The position numbers were made by a program, and so were the translations under genes. The notes beneath the pieces were generated by a model. That model saw only the letters and a program-made list of their open reading frames with translations, was not told where the DNA came from and made no database searches. A stretch of 48,935 nucleotides of DNA from assembly GCA_020627685.1 (NCBI GenBank), contig JAHDGK010000003.1:80428-129362 (forward strand), in the 5' to 3' direction. Every line of letters starts with the position of its first letter. The stretch's first letter is position 1. This DNA comes from Granulosicoccus sp. (GTDB lineage Bacteria; Pseudomonadota; Gammaproteobacteria; Granulosicoccales; Granulosicoccaceae). Below are positions 27,179-35,640 of the stretch, one piece after another.

Positions 27179-27284
27179 GGGGCTGGCTGCGTTTGGGTTG
27201 TTTGTCGCGATTTTTATCAAAAATTTCATTGTGATAAGAAACCCAACGCCTGTATTTTCGAGTATTTGTCTGTAATACTATCGC

Positions 27285-27689
27285 ATGCTGCAATATTCGA
27301 TGCCTGTCAGGGTGTACATAGAAGACACTGATGCCGGTGGTATCGTTTATTACGCGAATTATTTACGGTTCATGGAGCGCGCAAGAACCGAGTGGCTCAG
27401 AGCATGTGGTGTGGAGCTGGATGAGTGGCAGAATGAGCATCGAAAGCTGTTTGTTGTGCGATCTGTGCAGATCGATTTTCACTCGCCGGCTAAGTTTAAC
27501 GACCAATTAACCGTATGTGCCAATTTAGTGACATTGAAATCCGCCAGTGTGATTTGCAAACAACCCATAATGCGTGACGGTACCCTACTGACCGACGCGT
27601 CAGTGAAACTGGTTTGCGTCAACGCCGATACATTAAGTCCTTGCGGCATACCACCCGAAATAAAAGAGGCAATGACCCGTGAATTCTGA
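27285..27689 (+). CDS. ybgC: Tol-Pal-associated acyl-CoA thioesterase YbgC
   Basis: This 134-residue hot-dog-fold thioesterase has the 4HBT motif YIEDTDAGGIVYYANYL with the catalytic Asp. It is cytoplasmic and is thought to act on acyl-CoA or acyl-ACP linked to phospholipid metabolism. It overlaps tolQ by 11 bases and opens the classic ybgC-tolQRAB-pal-cpoB operon. The ATG six codons in (SMPVRV) is a possible alternative start. Confidence 0.94.
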   Translation: MLQYSMPVRVYIEDTDAGGIVYYANYLRFMERARTEWLRACGVELDEWQNEHRKLFVVRSVQIDFHSPAKFNDQLTVCANLVTLKSASVICKQPIMRDGTLLTDASVKLVCVNADTLSPCGIPPEIKEAMTREF

Positions 27690-28377
27690 ATTGTCTATTC
27701 TGCAATTAATCATCGATGCCAGTCCGGTTGTTCAGGCTGTCATGGTGATACTTGTTATTGCATCAGTTATGTCCTGGGCATTGATTCTTGGTAAATCTCG
27801 CCAACTGAGCAGAGCCAAAAGAATGGCTGAGGATTTTGAGCAGGATTTCTGGGGCTCGTCAGATATCTCGGGCACATACTCAAAATTGACCATGCGCCGC
27901 GGCACGCTCGATGGCTTGGAAAGAATTTTCGAAGCGGGATTTTCAGAGTTTGGCCGACTCAGACGTAAAACCAGCAGCGATGAAATCATCATGGATGGCT
28001 CAACACGTGCCATGCGAATTGCCGTCTCGCGTGAAGCCGATATTGTCGAAAATCATCTGCCGTTTTTAGCAACTGTCGGTTCAATCAGCCCCTATGTCGG
28101 TTTGTTTGGCACAGTTTGGGGCATCATGAATTCCTTCACTGCGCTGGGCAACGTGCAACAAGCAACCTTGGCAATGGTAGCGCCGGGTATTGCTGAAGCA
28201 CTGATCGCAACAGCCATTGGATTATTCGCAGCTATCCCAGCGGTTATTTTCTACAATCGATTTGCAACCGATGTAGACCGATTGCTAAACCGTTATGAAA
28301 ATTTTGCAGAAGAATTTTCAACCGTTCTGCAGCGACAGGCCATTCGTCGTGCCGGACAAGACGCTGAGATCCAATAA
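27679..28377 (+). CDS. tolQ: Tol-Pal system proton-channel subunit TolQ
   Basis: This 232-residue MotA/TolQ/ExbB family inner-membrane protein has three transmembrane segments: near residues 16-38 (VVQAVMVILVIASVMSWALIL is within it), near 130-155 (YVGLFGTVWGIMNSF), and near 170-195 (GIAEALIATAIGLFAAIPAV). It uses a GTG start inside ybgC. With TolR it forms the proton channel that powers TolA. Confidence 0.96.
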   Translation: MNSELSILQLIIDASPVVQAVMVILVIASVMSWALILGKSRQLSRAKRMAEDFEQDFWGSSDISGTYSKLTMRRGTLDGLERIFEAGFSEFGRLRRKTSSDEIIMDGSTRAMRIAVSREADIVENHLPFLATVGSISPYVGLFGTVWGIMNSFTALGNVQQATLAMVAPGIAEALIATAIGLFAAIPAVIFYNRFATDVDRLLNRYENFAEEFSTVLQRQAIRRAGQDAEIQ

Positions 28378-28423
28378 GTGCGCCTGTTAGAAAACAGCCG
28401 ATCGCATAGCAAAGGAACGCACT

Positions 28424-28873
28424 GTGGCTAGAGCCGTTGCTCATTTCAGACCCAACCGTCGAAGCCGCCGTCAGGTAGCTGAGATTAATGTGGTTCCGTA
28501 TATCGACGTCATGTTGGTGTTGTTGGTCATTTTCATGATCACCGCACCCTTATTGCAAACTGGCGTTGAGATCGACTTGCCTGATGCAGCAGCAACGCCT
28601 ATTGCTGATGCCGGGGAATCCACTGAGCCATTAATTTTGTCAGTCAATAGTGCGGGCGAGTGGTTTCTCAATGTGGGTGAAGACCCTGAATCACCATTGG
28701 CGCGCGAGGAAATACTGCGGTTGGCAACGGCCGTCTTAAGATTGAACCCGAGTCGCCGTGTGCTGGTAGCGGGTGATAAGAGCATCGACTACGGTCAGAT
28801 AATGCAGGCGATGGTGACGCTCCAGCTTGCCGGCGCACCGGAAATTGGTTTGATGTCGGACCCTGCGCGATAG
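28424..28873 (+). CDS. tolR: Tol-Pal system protein TolR
   Basis: This 149-residue ExbD/TolR protein has one membrane span carrying the essential Asp (D28 in NVVPYIDVMLVLLVIFM) and a periplasmic domain that binds peptidoglycan in the family. The start is GTG at 28424, preceded by AAAGGA. It ends 4 bases before tolA. Confidence 0.95.
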   Translation: MARAVAHFRPNRRSRRQVAEINVVPYIDVMLVLLVIFMITAPLLQTGVEIDLPDAAATPIADAGESTEPLILSVNSAGEWFLNVGEDPESPLAREEILRLATAVLRLNPSRRVLVAGDKSIDYGQIMQAMVTLQLAGAPEIGLMSDPAR

Positions 28874-28877
28874 CGAC

Positions 28878-30761
28878 ATGTTCAATTTATTGCGCAAATA
28901 CCCTATCGCTGTTCTGTTTTCCTTGCTACTGCACGGCGGACTGGTCGCAGCCCTTATCTACCAGATCAGCAAAGCGCCGGATACGCCAAGCTTTGAGCTT
29001 TCAGGTGATGCGCCCATTCAGGCAGTTGCGGTCAGTGAGGAAGATATTCAAGCAGAGGTTGATCGTCTGCAAGCGTTGGAAGAACAACGAGCTCAAGAAG
29101 CTATTGAAGAGCAGCAAGCTTTAGAAGAAACAGTCGCGGCATTAGAGAACGCGAAAAAAGCCGCCGAAGACAGACTTCGAGAAGCGGAGGAGCTAACCGA
29201 GCAACAACGAACAGAGTCCGAACAAGAAGCTGCGCGTATCGCTGATTTGCAAAATCAAGCCTTGGAACTCGAACGCCAACGCGAATTGCAGCGTGCGAAC
29301 GCGGCGGCGGAGCAGGCTCAGCTGGAGGCATTGAGAGAACAGGAAGCGAGCTTGACCGAACGGCAAGTGCTGGAAAAAGAAGCCACGTTGGAGCGTCTTC
29401 GCCAAGAGCGACTCCGCGAAGAGGAACGTATCAGCGCTGCGCAAGAACAGCTCGAGCGTGAGACGCAAAGAATTGAAGACGCGCGCCTGAAAACAGACGA
29501 AGAACGTGAACGGCTAACAGAAGTTCAGCGAGAAGCGGAAGAAAGAACTCGACAGCTCCAAGAAGAAGCCAGAAAAGCTAACGAGGAAAAAGCGGCAGCG
29601 GCGCTTGAAAAAGCTCGACTGGAAGAACAAGCCCGGCTGGCAGAGCAGGAAAAAGCTCGCTTGGAAGAAGAAGCCAGAAAGGCTGCCGAGGAAAAAGCGC
29701 GAGTTGAGGAAGAAACGCGGCAGGCACAGTTAGAAAAAGAGCGAATTGAGCAAGAACGACGCGAAGCTTTGGAAGCCGAGCAGCGTGCTCAAGCTGAAAA
29801 GGAGAAGGCAGACGCTGAGGCCGCCAGATTAAAACTCGAGCAGGAACTCGCTGCAGCGGAGGTTGAAAAGCAACGTTTAAGAGAAGAAGCGGAAAAAGAG
29901 CAAGCCGCGGCCGAAGAAGCGCGCCGTCAGGTTGAAGAGGCCCGCGTAGCCGAAGAGAAACGCCTGGCCGATGAGGTTGCGCGTCTCGAAGCGGAAAAAC
30001 GTCAGGCGGAGGCAGAGCGTTTGGCGCGCATAGAGGCAGAGAAACGCGAGTTGGAACAAGCCCGTGTTGAGCAAGAAAAACGAGCCGCTGAAGAGCTTCG
30101 CCTGACCGAAGAGAGACGTTTGGCGGAAGAAGCCAGGGTCGCTGAAGCGCGGCGCATTGCAGAAGAGGAAAAAGCTGCCAGAGAAGCTGAAGCTGCAAGA
30201 GTTGCCGAACAGGAGCGTTTGGCGGAAGAGCGTCGAAAGGCTGAGGAAGCGGCAGCCGCTGAAGAGGCTCGTAAAGCGGAAGAGGCTGCCCGTGCGGCGG
30301 AAGAGGCTCGTCAGGCCGAAGAAGCACGCAAAGAAGAGGAAGCGCGTAAAGCACTGGAGGCCCAAAGGGCGGAAGAGGCGAGGTTAAAGCAAGAGGCCAA
30401 AGCCGCAGCCGAGAAAGCCGAGCAGGAACGGTTGGCCGCTGAAGAAAATACAAGGCTGGCACAACAGCAACAACGTGAACTTGTTCGGCTCCGAACACTC
30501 TACTTTAATTCCATACGACAGCGCGTTGAGCGTAACTGGCGAAAACCATCGGGCTTGCGCGGTCAGGTCAACTGCACTGTTAGCGTATTGCAATCTCCGG
30601 TGGGCGAGGTGCTCAACGTAAAAGTGGATGTGTGTGACGGCAATAACGCTGCTTTGAGAAAGTCTGTGGAAAATGCCGTTTGGGCAGCGTCTCCTTTGCC
30701 GGCAGCGCCAGATCCGAAGCTGTTTGATCGTAGGGTGCGCTTTTTCTTCAAGCCAAGTTAG
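28878..30761 (+). CDS. tolA: Tol-Pal system protein TolA, with extended coiled coil
   Basis: This 627-residue TolA is much longer than E. coli TolA (421). The N-terminal membrane anchor (residues 9-28) has the SxxxH motif (S15, H19) that contacts TolQ/R. Residues ~50-535 form an extremely Ala/Glu/Arg-rich coiled coil. The C-terminal domain III carries a pair of cysteines (NCTVSV and VDVCDG) as in other TolA proteins and ends RVRFFFKPS. It spans the periplasm to reach TolB/Pal. The repetitive AEE/EAR codons produce long antisense open frames that are not genes. Confidence 0.95.
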   Translation: MFNLLRKYPIAVLFSLLLHGGLVAALIYQISKAPDTPSFELSGDAPIQAVAVSEEDIQAEVDRLQALEEQRAQEAIEEQQALEETVAALENAKKAAEDRLREAEELTEQQRTESEQEAARIADLQNQALELERQRELQRANAAAEQAQLEALREQEASLTERQVLEKEATLERLRQERLREEERISAAQEQLERETQRIEDARLKTDEERERLTEVQREAEERTRQLQEEARKANEEKAAAALEKARLEEQARLAEQEKARLEEEARKAAEEKARVEEETRQAQLEKERIEQERREALEAEQRAQAEKEKADAEAARLKLEQELAAAEVEKQRLREEAEKEQAAAEEARRQVEEARVAEEKRLADEVARLEAEKRQAEAERLARIEAEKRELEQARVEQEKRAAEELRLTEERRLAEEARVAEARRIAEEEKAAREAEAARVAEQERLAEERRKAEEAAAAEEARKAEEAARAAEEARQAEEARKEEEARKALEAQRAEEARLKQEAKAAAEKAEQERLAAEENTRLAQQQQRELVRLRTLYFNSIRQRVERNWRKPSGLRGQVNCTVSVLQSPVGEVLNVKVDVCDGNNAALRKSVENAVWAASPLPAAPDPKLFDRRVRFFFKPS

Positions 30762-30872
30762 CGCTAAGTGCCATTTTTTAGTCGTGGAGTGCGCCGGCTA
30801 AATTACAACAGTCTCATATAAGGGGGACCGTTTTCGCTGCCGATGGTTTAGGATTCCCTTATTACTCATTTA

Positions 30873-32201
30873 ATGTTGGACACCGTAGCCTTGTATTTCA
30901 ACGAACAATTTAGAGTATGGGTGGTGTCGGTGCTGTTTGCGCTAGGCCTAGCTGCCTCGCCTGCCCAGGCCGTCATCGAAATTGAAATTACGCAGGGTGG
31001 CGAAAACGCGATACCCATCGCTATTGTGCCGTTTGGTTGGTCTGGTAGCGGGTCGCCTCCCGAAGATATCGCTGCCATCGTGACAGCAGACCTTCAAAGA
31101 AGCGGTAACTTTGCAGCGCTCAACCGCGACGATCTTGTCGCAAACCCGGTTAGCGGTGATGTTCCTCGATTTGCTAATTGGCGCCTGTCCGGCGCTGATT
31201 TTTTGTTGATCGGTGGCATGCGTCCAGAAGGCAGTGGCTATGTTGTTGAATTTCAATTGTTTGATGTGTTACAGCAGGCACTGCTGTCTGGCTTCAGTTT
31301 TCAGGTAACCGACCAAACTTTGCGCAGTGCTGCCCACCAGATATCCGATGAAGTCTACGAAGAAATTCTGGGTATACCCGGTGCGTTTAATACGCAGATT
31401 GCATTCGTTTCGGTATCAGGAAAAGTAGGCGAGCGCACCTACAAGTTGCAGCTAGCAGATGCTGACGGGGAAAACCCGCAGGCAATGCTGACATCCCCAC
31501 GGCCTATTTTGTCTCCGGCCTGGGCGCCTGACGGTATCCGTATCGCGTATGTCTCTTTTGAAAATAGAACCCAATCGGCGATTTACATTCAAAACCGACA
31601 ACTGGGCAGCCGAATTAAAGTTATTTCACGCGAAGGTATCAACGGAGCCCCCAGTTGGTCCCCTGACGGAAAGCGTCTGGCTATTACCCTGTCCTACGAG
31701 GGAAGCCCTGATATCTACGTTGTGCAAATAGAGAGTGGAACATTGCGTCGTATTACCGATAGCGCAGCTATCGATACAGAGCCTGTCTGGGCGGATGACA
31801 ACACGATTATTTTCACGTCAGACCGAAGTGGCGGGCCGCAGCTGTACGAAGTGTCAGCGCGTGGTGGGCGTGCGGAACGCATTACATTTGAAGGAAAGTA
31901 CAACGCAAGCGCGACAGTCTCGCCCGACGGTTCCAGTGTCGCGTTCGTTCATGGAGCGGGTTCAGGTTTTCAAATAGGCGTGATCGATCGACCTACCGGA
32001 TTATTTCAGACTCTGACTCAGGGTACGCTGGACGACTCGCCCAGTTTCTCGCCTAACGGTCAGATGATTATTTTTGCGACCGAGAAAAACGGACGCGGTA
32101 CTTTGGGGGCCCTGTCCCTGGATGGCAGCGTGTCTCAAAGCCTGACACTCGATGACGGCGGTTCTGTTAGAGAGCCTGCCTGGTCTCCGTACTCGCAATA
32201 G
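30873..32201 (+). CDS. tolB: Tol-Pal system periplasmic protein TolB
   Basis: This 442-residue protein has a signal peptide ending SPAQA (about residue 33), an N-terminal domain, and a six-bladed beta-propeller of WD40-like PD40 repeats, visible as recurring SPAWAPDG / APSWSPDGKRLA / ATVSPDGSSVAF / SPSFSPNGQ. It links Pal to TolA in the periplasm. The start ATG at 30873 lacks a good ribosome site. The gap after tolA is 111 bases, so tolB may have extra promoter input. Confidence 0.95.
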   Translation: MLDTVALYFNEQFRVWVVSVLFALGLAASPAQAVIEIEITQGGENAIPIAIVPFGWSGSGSPPEDIAAIVTADLQRSGNFAALNRDDLVANPVSGDVPRFANWRLSGADFLLIGGMRPEGSGYVVEFQLFDVLQQALLSGFSFQVTDQTLRSAAHQISDEVYEEILGIPGAFNTQIAFVSVSGKVGERTYKLQLADADGENPQAMLTSPRPILSPAWAPDGIRIAYVSFENRTQSAIYIQNRQLGSRIKVISREGINGAPSWSPDGKRLAITLSYEGSPDIYVVQIESGTLRRITDSAAIDTEPVWADDNTIIFTSDRSGGPQLYEVSARGGRAERITFEGKYNASATVSPDGSSVAFVHGAGSGFQIGVIDRPTGLFQTLTQGTLDDSPSFSPNGQMIIFATEKNGRGTLGALSLDGSVSQSLTLDDGGSVREPAWSPYSQ

Positions 32202-32227
32202 CTTTTAGAATTTATAAGGATAGAATC

Positions 32228-32776
32228 ATGAAAAAAATTTCCTTTGTCGCGGTTTTGGTGACCTCAACGTTAATCAGCGCTTGCGGCTCTTTGCCTCAGA
32301 GAGGAGGGGACGACGCCTCCGCACAGGATGTCATCCCTCTATCCAACGATAGTGCTGTGGTGCGTCCCGTCACTATCGACGGTGTGCAGGATTTTGAAAA
32401 TATTGACCCTAATTCCATTGCCGGAAAAGCGCCGGCTGATCGGGTCATCTACTTCGACTACGATCAAGCTGAACTTCGAGCAGAGTTTCTGGACATCGTG
32501 GCCCAGCACGGACGTTTTCTGGCGCAAAACCCTGCAGGGCGTGTTCGTTTGGAAGGGCACACCGACGAGCGCGGAACTCGCGAGTACAACATTGCCTTGG
32601 GTGAAGCGCGCGCCAAAACCATAGCCCGAATGCTTCAGCTTCAAGGCGTCAATGCAGTGCAGACACGTACCGTCAGTTACGGTGAGGAGCTGCCGGTTGA
32701 CGATGCTCACAATAACGATGCCTGGGCTAAAAATCGTCGCGTTAATATCATTTACGAAACAGCGGTTCAAAACTAA
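32228..32776 (+). CDS. pal: Peptidoglycan-associated lipoprotein Pal
   Basis: This 182-residue outer-membrane lipoprotein has a lipobox LISAC with the acylated cysteine C19 followed by Gly, which is consistent with outer-membrane sorting. The OmpA-like peptidoglycan-binding domain (VIYFDYDQ, EGHTDERGTREYN, LGEARA, NRRVNI) occupies the second half. An AAGGATAG lies just upstream of the start. The last base of the stop codon is the first base of the cpoB start. Confidence 0.96.
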   Translation: MKKISFVAVLVTSTLISACGSLPQRGGDDASAQDVIPLSNDSAVVRPVTIDGVQDFENIDPNSIAGKAPADRVIYFDYDQAELRAEFLDIVAQHGRFLAQNPAGRVRLEGHTDERGTREYNIALGEARAKTIARMLQLQGVNAVQTRTVSYGEELPVDDAHNNDAWAKNRRVNIIYETAVQN

Positions 32777-33696
32777 TGCCTGGTCTGGTTACAGTGTGTC
32801 GAAAGGCCATATGCGCCTTAAGTGTTTTGTTTGTGTTTGGTTCTGGTGCTGCCATAGCGCAGGACAAATTAACGCTTCGATCACTTGATGCCCGACTGGC
32901 CCGAATTGAAAGAGTGCTGGATCAATCACTGCTCGAGCAGTTACAGCGGGTAGATTCACTACAGCGAGAAATTCGATCTTTGCGCGGTGAAATAGAAAGC
33001 CTTAACTACGAAATTGATAAGGTCACCAAGCGCAATGCAGATTTGTATGCGGATACGGACCGTCGTGTTACGGAGCTAGAAGAGTCGCAAAATTCCCTAG
33101 ATCTTTTAAATGCCGAAGCAGGTTTTTCCGACGACGATTTTAGCGGTGGCGGCTTTTTAGATGAAACTGCGCAACCAGCTGCGGGTCTTGCAGAGGATGC
33201 GCCGGCAGTCTTTGTCGCACAGCCACGTACTTCGGTCTCTACACCGATCTCAGCAGATTTTGGTAACGGACCCCGACCGCCAACCGGTGCGCTGAGAGAC
33301 ACCGCCACTCAAGCAGAGAAGGCCGGCTATACCCGCGCATACGACCTGCTGGTTCGTGGTCAGAATGAAAGCGCCGTCCGTTCTTTCAATGAATTTCTTG
33401 TCAGTTTTCCAGACGGGCCGTATTCCGACAATGCCTGGTATTGGCAGGGTGAGGCCATGTATGCCCAGCGTGATTTTGATTCTGCTCTGCGAAACTTCGG
33501 GGTGGTCGTCAATTCGTTTCCCGCCAGTACAAAGGTTCCTGACGCACGGTTAAAAATCGGCTTTGCATTGTACGAACAAGGCCGGTTTGGCGAAGCTAGA
33601 AGTATTCTGACAGGGGTTCAAAACGACTACCCGGGTCGCTCTGCAGCAGTTTTAGCTCGTAAACGTTTGCAGAAAATGGACAGAGATGGTCAGTAA
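32776..33696 (+). CDS. cpoB: Cell division coordinator CpoB (YbgF)
   Basis: This 306-residue periplasmic protein has a signal peptide ending AIAQ (about residue 30), a trimerising coiled coil (about 35-95: LDARLARIERVLDQ onward), a flexible acidic/Ala-rich linker (about 110-170), and TPR repeats at the C-terminus (AYDLLVRGQNESAVRSF, DNAWYWQGEAMY, PDARLKIGFALY). It coordinates TolA with septal peptidoglycan synthesis in E. coli. It is the last protein gene of the tol operon. Confidence 0.94.
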   Translation: MPGLVTVCRKAICALSVLFVFGSGAAIAQDKLTLRSLDARLARIERVLDQSLLEQLQRVDSLQREIRSLRGEIESLNYEIDKVTKRNADLYADTDRRVTELEESQNSLDLLNAEAGFSDDDFSGGGFLDETAQPAAGLAEDAPAVFVAQPRTSVSTPISADFGNGPRPPTGALRDTATQAEKAGYTRAYDLLVRGQNESAVRSFNEFLVSFPDGPYSDNAWYWQGEAMYAQRDFDSALRNFGVVVNSFPASTKVPDARLKIGFALYEQGRFGEARSILTGVQNDYPGRSAAVLARKRLQKMDRDGQ

Positions 33697-33810
33697 GTCG
33701 CATTAGACGATTCAAAGTGCCCACTAACCATAATTTATGCGGTATCATTCGCGCTCGGCAAGCTTGAGTGTCCAGCTGCCATTGGCTTCAGTCCAAATCA
33801 GTATCGCCTG

Positions 33811-33886
33811 GGGGCGTTAGCTCAGTTGGTAGAGCATCTGACTTTTAATCAGGTGGTCGCAGGTTCGAATCCTGCACGCCCCACCA
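33811..33886 (+). tRNA. tRNA-Lys (anticodon UUU)
   Basis: The 76-base gene has an encoded CCA end. The acceptor stem GGGGCGT pairs with ACGCCCC, the D arm holds AGCTCAGTTGGTAGAGC, the anticodon loop CTTTTAA reads UUU, and the T arm contains GGTTCGAATCC. A TATCAT with a GC-rich discriminator (33743-33748) upstream may be its -10, giving a leader of about 55 bases. A tRNA-Lys also follows ybgF/cpoB in E. coli. Confidence 0.97.
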
Positions 33887-34109
33887 TTTTCCGGCTCGGC
33901 TCGTCGGCTCAAACCTAAACCCATACGCACGTCTAGCCATCATCTCCATTTTGGTGAGTTGCGACGCTGCAAAGCCCTAAAAGCAGTTCGGTCAATTACT
34001 CCGCGGAGTAATTTGGTTTGATGAAGCTCGGGCAGGGCTTAGGCCTTCTATTGAAAAACCCAGATAAAGGGGAAAAGGATTTACCTAGGTGGAGTTGTTT
34101 GTAAAACAG
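33887..34109. other. Intergenic segment between tRNA-Lys and the unrecognised minus-strand gene
   Basis: No protein gene is supported here. The segment holds a perfect 20-base palindrome (33994-34013) flanked by inverted 7-mers. I saw no repeat of the tRNA 3' end and no integrase fragment, so there is no direct sign of an integrated element. Confidence 0.6.
33994..34013. repeat. Perfect 20-bp palindrome
   Basis: AATTACTCCGCGGAGTAATT reads the same on both strands. It sits inside a wider inverted repeat, AAGCCCT (33972-33978) and AGGGCTT (34034-34040), so a larger cruciform or stem is possible. It lies downstream of both tRNA-Lys and the minus-strand gene. Possible roles are a factor-independent RNA stem, a dimeric protein site or the remnant of a small repeat element. 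Confidence 0.75.
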
Positions 34110-34991
34110 TCAAGCCAACACCTTAGACTCTGAATTGAGCGTGTACTTATCATGTACATCTAAAATTTGTTGCACCGTTGTATCCAAAGCGGTGATGCCT
34201 AAATCATCAACTTTGCGGCAAATGCCATACTTTGACGAGCGTTCTTCATAGGTTTGAACCCACGCATCGTATTCCTTTATGTGCTCAGCTTTAACTCGTG
34301 GGAACCATCTAGGTGCAGATTTGTAGCCGCATCGCCACGGCTTAGGTGTTAGCCGCGCACGATAGCATTGCTGATTCTGACAGAGCAATTGATAGAGATT
34401 GTCACTTTCAAGCTCTTTCATAATGCTTTGAGATTCGTCGCTTGTTGGGTCCATGGTCTTGTTGAGAACGACCAGTCGAAATCCAGCAGCAGTTTCATAG
34501 ATCCTTAACGCAAGATCTTGGTGTCTAGATTGAAATTCAACAAAACGACTAATTAGTTCAGCGCGAATCCCTTGTTCAACGATAGCTTGTTTTTTCTTTA
34601 CGCTAAATATCGAAAACAATTGCTTTAGCAATGGCTCCCGCTGCCTAATGGGAATCGGTAAATCCACATCGATAAACATCACGTTGGCTGAATTAAGTAC
34701 CAACGCGCCGTATCGGTTACGTGTTATGGCTGCGATTAGCGCACCCTTGCTATCCTTTATCTCTTCGATGAGTTCTTCGCGAATCGCTTCATCACGACCA
34801 TAAGGGTATGGGTCAATTAAACACTCGTCACGACCCAACTTTGCGATCCATAGCGCCAGTTTGGCTTTGGCCTTCTCTTTAGCAGACTGCAGGCTCTGAT
34901 TTGAACCCGACCAGGCTACCAAATGAAATTCTAATCCATAAGCATTTGTAGCTTTGTCTGATTCCTTCGCCCAGTATTTTGCGATCTTCAT
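34110..34991 (-). CDS. Unrecognised 293-residue protein with weak archaeo-eukaryotic-primase-like pattern
   Basis: I do not recognise a named family with confidence. The protein is soluble, with no signal peptide or membrane span. Residues 104-111 (VMFIDVDL) give an hDhD pattern, and residues 163-175 (RIYETAAGFRLVV) follow about 55 residues later. A basic conserved-looking block, RARLTPKPWRCG (211-222), follows, and there are cysteines at 57, 204, 209, 221 and 258. The hDhD motif followed by a T-x-x-G-x-[HR]-hhh strand resembles the primase-polymerase (AEP) core, but the usual His is Arg here. It is a lone gene between tRNA-Lys and uspA. The CDS is likely real; the function is unknown. Confidence 0.7.
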   Translation of the reverse strand: MKIAKYWAKESDKATNAYGLEFHLVAWSGSNQSLQSAKEKAKAKLALWIAKLGRDECLIDPYPYGRDEAIREELIEEIKDSKGALIAAITRNRYGALVLNSANVMFIDVDLPIPIRQREPLLKQLFSIFSVKKKQAIVEQGIRAELISRFVEFQSRHQDLALRIYETAAGFRLVVLNKTMDPTSDESQSIMKELESDNLYQLLCQNQQCYRARLTPKPWRCGYKSAPRWFPRVKAEHIKEYDAWVQTYEERSSKYGICRKVDDLGITALDTTVQQILDVHDKYTLNSESKVLA

Positions 34992-35054
34992 CTATCCTCA
35001 CTCACGTAGTTCATAGATCTCGATCTGCTGTATTAACGCAAACGCAATACGGTT

Positions 35055-35465
35055 TTACACAGAGCGATGCACGTGAACAGCGCAGGGGGCATGTCGCACC
35101 ACTCGTGCAGCTGTAGATCCCAAAAGATAGTCACTTAGGCCTGGTTTGTGGGAACCCATAACGATGCAATCAATTCCATTGTCATTCGCATACTGGATGA
35201 TGGTTCTGTATGTGTGCCCCTTGATCAGCTCCGCTTTAATTCCAGTAGTACCCGCAACTTTTTCATGAAGGCGTCGTTTTGCTTGTTCAATTCCTTCTTT
35301 AGCGACTTTTTCATCGAGGTCAACGCTGCCCGTGCCAGGCGGAATTTCGAACACGTGAAGTGCAATTATTTCACCATCATCGGCGGTTAGCTGCTGGGCA
35401 ATGGCAAGAGTTGCTGGGGATATCTCGTGATCTAGAGCCATCGGTACTAACGTTTTACGGTACAT
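35055..35465 (-). CDS. Universal stress protein (UspA family)
   Basis: This 136-residue single-domain USP starts YRKTLVPMALD and ends with the nucleotide-binding-type segment GSHKPGLSDYLLGSTAARVVRHAPCAVHV. The glycine spacing approximates the ATP-binding G-2x-G-9x-G(S/T) pattern but is not exact, so ATP binding is uncertain. A short hairpin (35570-35587) lies about 105 bases upstream of its start. It is probably expressed alone under stress. Confidence 0.85.
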   Translation of the reverse strand: MYRKTLVPMALDHEISPATLAIAQQLTADDGEIIALHVFEIPPGTGSVDLDEKVAKEGIEQAKRRLHEKVAGTTGIKAELIKGHTYRTIIQYANDNGIDCIVMGSHKPGLSDYLLGSTAARVVRHAPCAVHVHRSV

Positions 35466-35569
35466 TGTATTTCTCCTGACACGTAGATATTGAACGGAAA
35501 TAGTGTTTGAAACCGATTGAGCTGAATCGTAGCGGTGCTAGATTTGAACTCACCGCGTTTTAAGGTGTG

Positions 35570-35587
35570 CGTTAGTCAATACTAACG
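35570..35587. other. Inverted repeat upstream of uspA
   Basis: CGTTAGT and ACTAACG form a perfect 7-bp inverted repeat around a CAAT spacer, in the gap between the M48 gene's 3' end and the uspA start. It has no T-tract on the minus strand. It could be a dimeric regulator site for uspA. Confidence 0.4.
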
Positions 35588-35640
35588 TTTATTGTAAATA
35601 GGGGGCAACAGTGCCGATGGCACAGATGGTACAGAGCCAA

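Noticed and set aside
29578-30498. Long minus-strand open frames opposite tolA (306 and 162 codons)
   Set aside because: They mirror the repetitive GAA/GAG/GCG/CGT codons of the TolA coiled coil and encode low-complexity Leu/Pro- or Phe-rich sequence with no family match.
30762-30872. Terminator between tolA and tolB
   Set aside because: GCGC/GTGC followed by six T residues gives only a 4-bp stem with a G-U pair, too weak to call.
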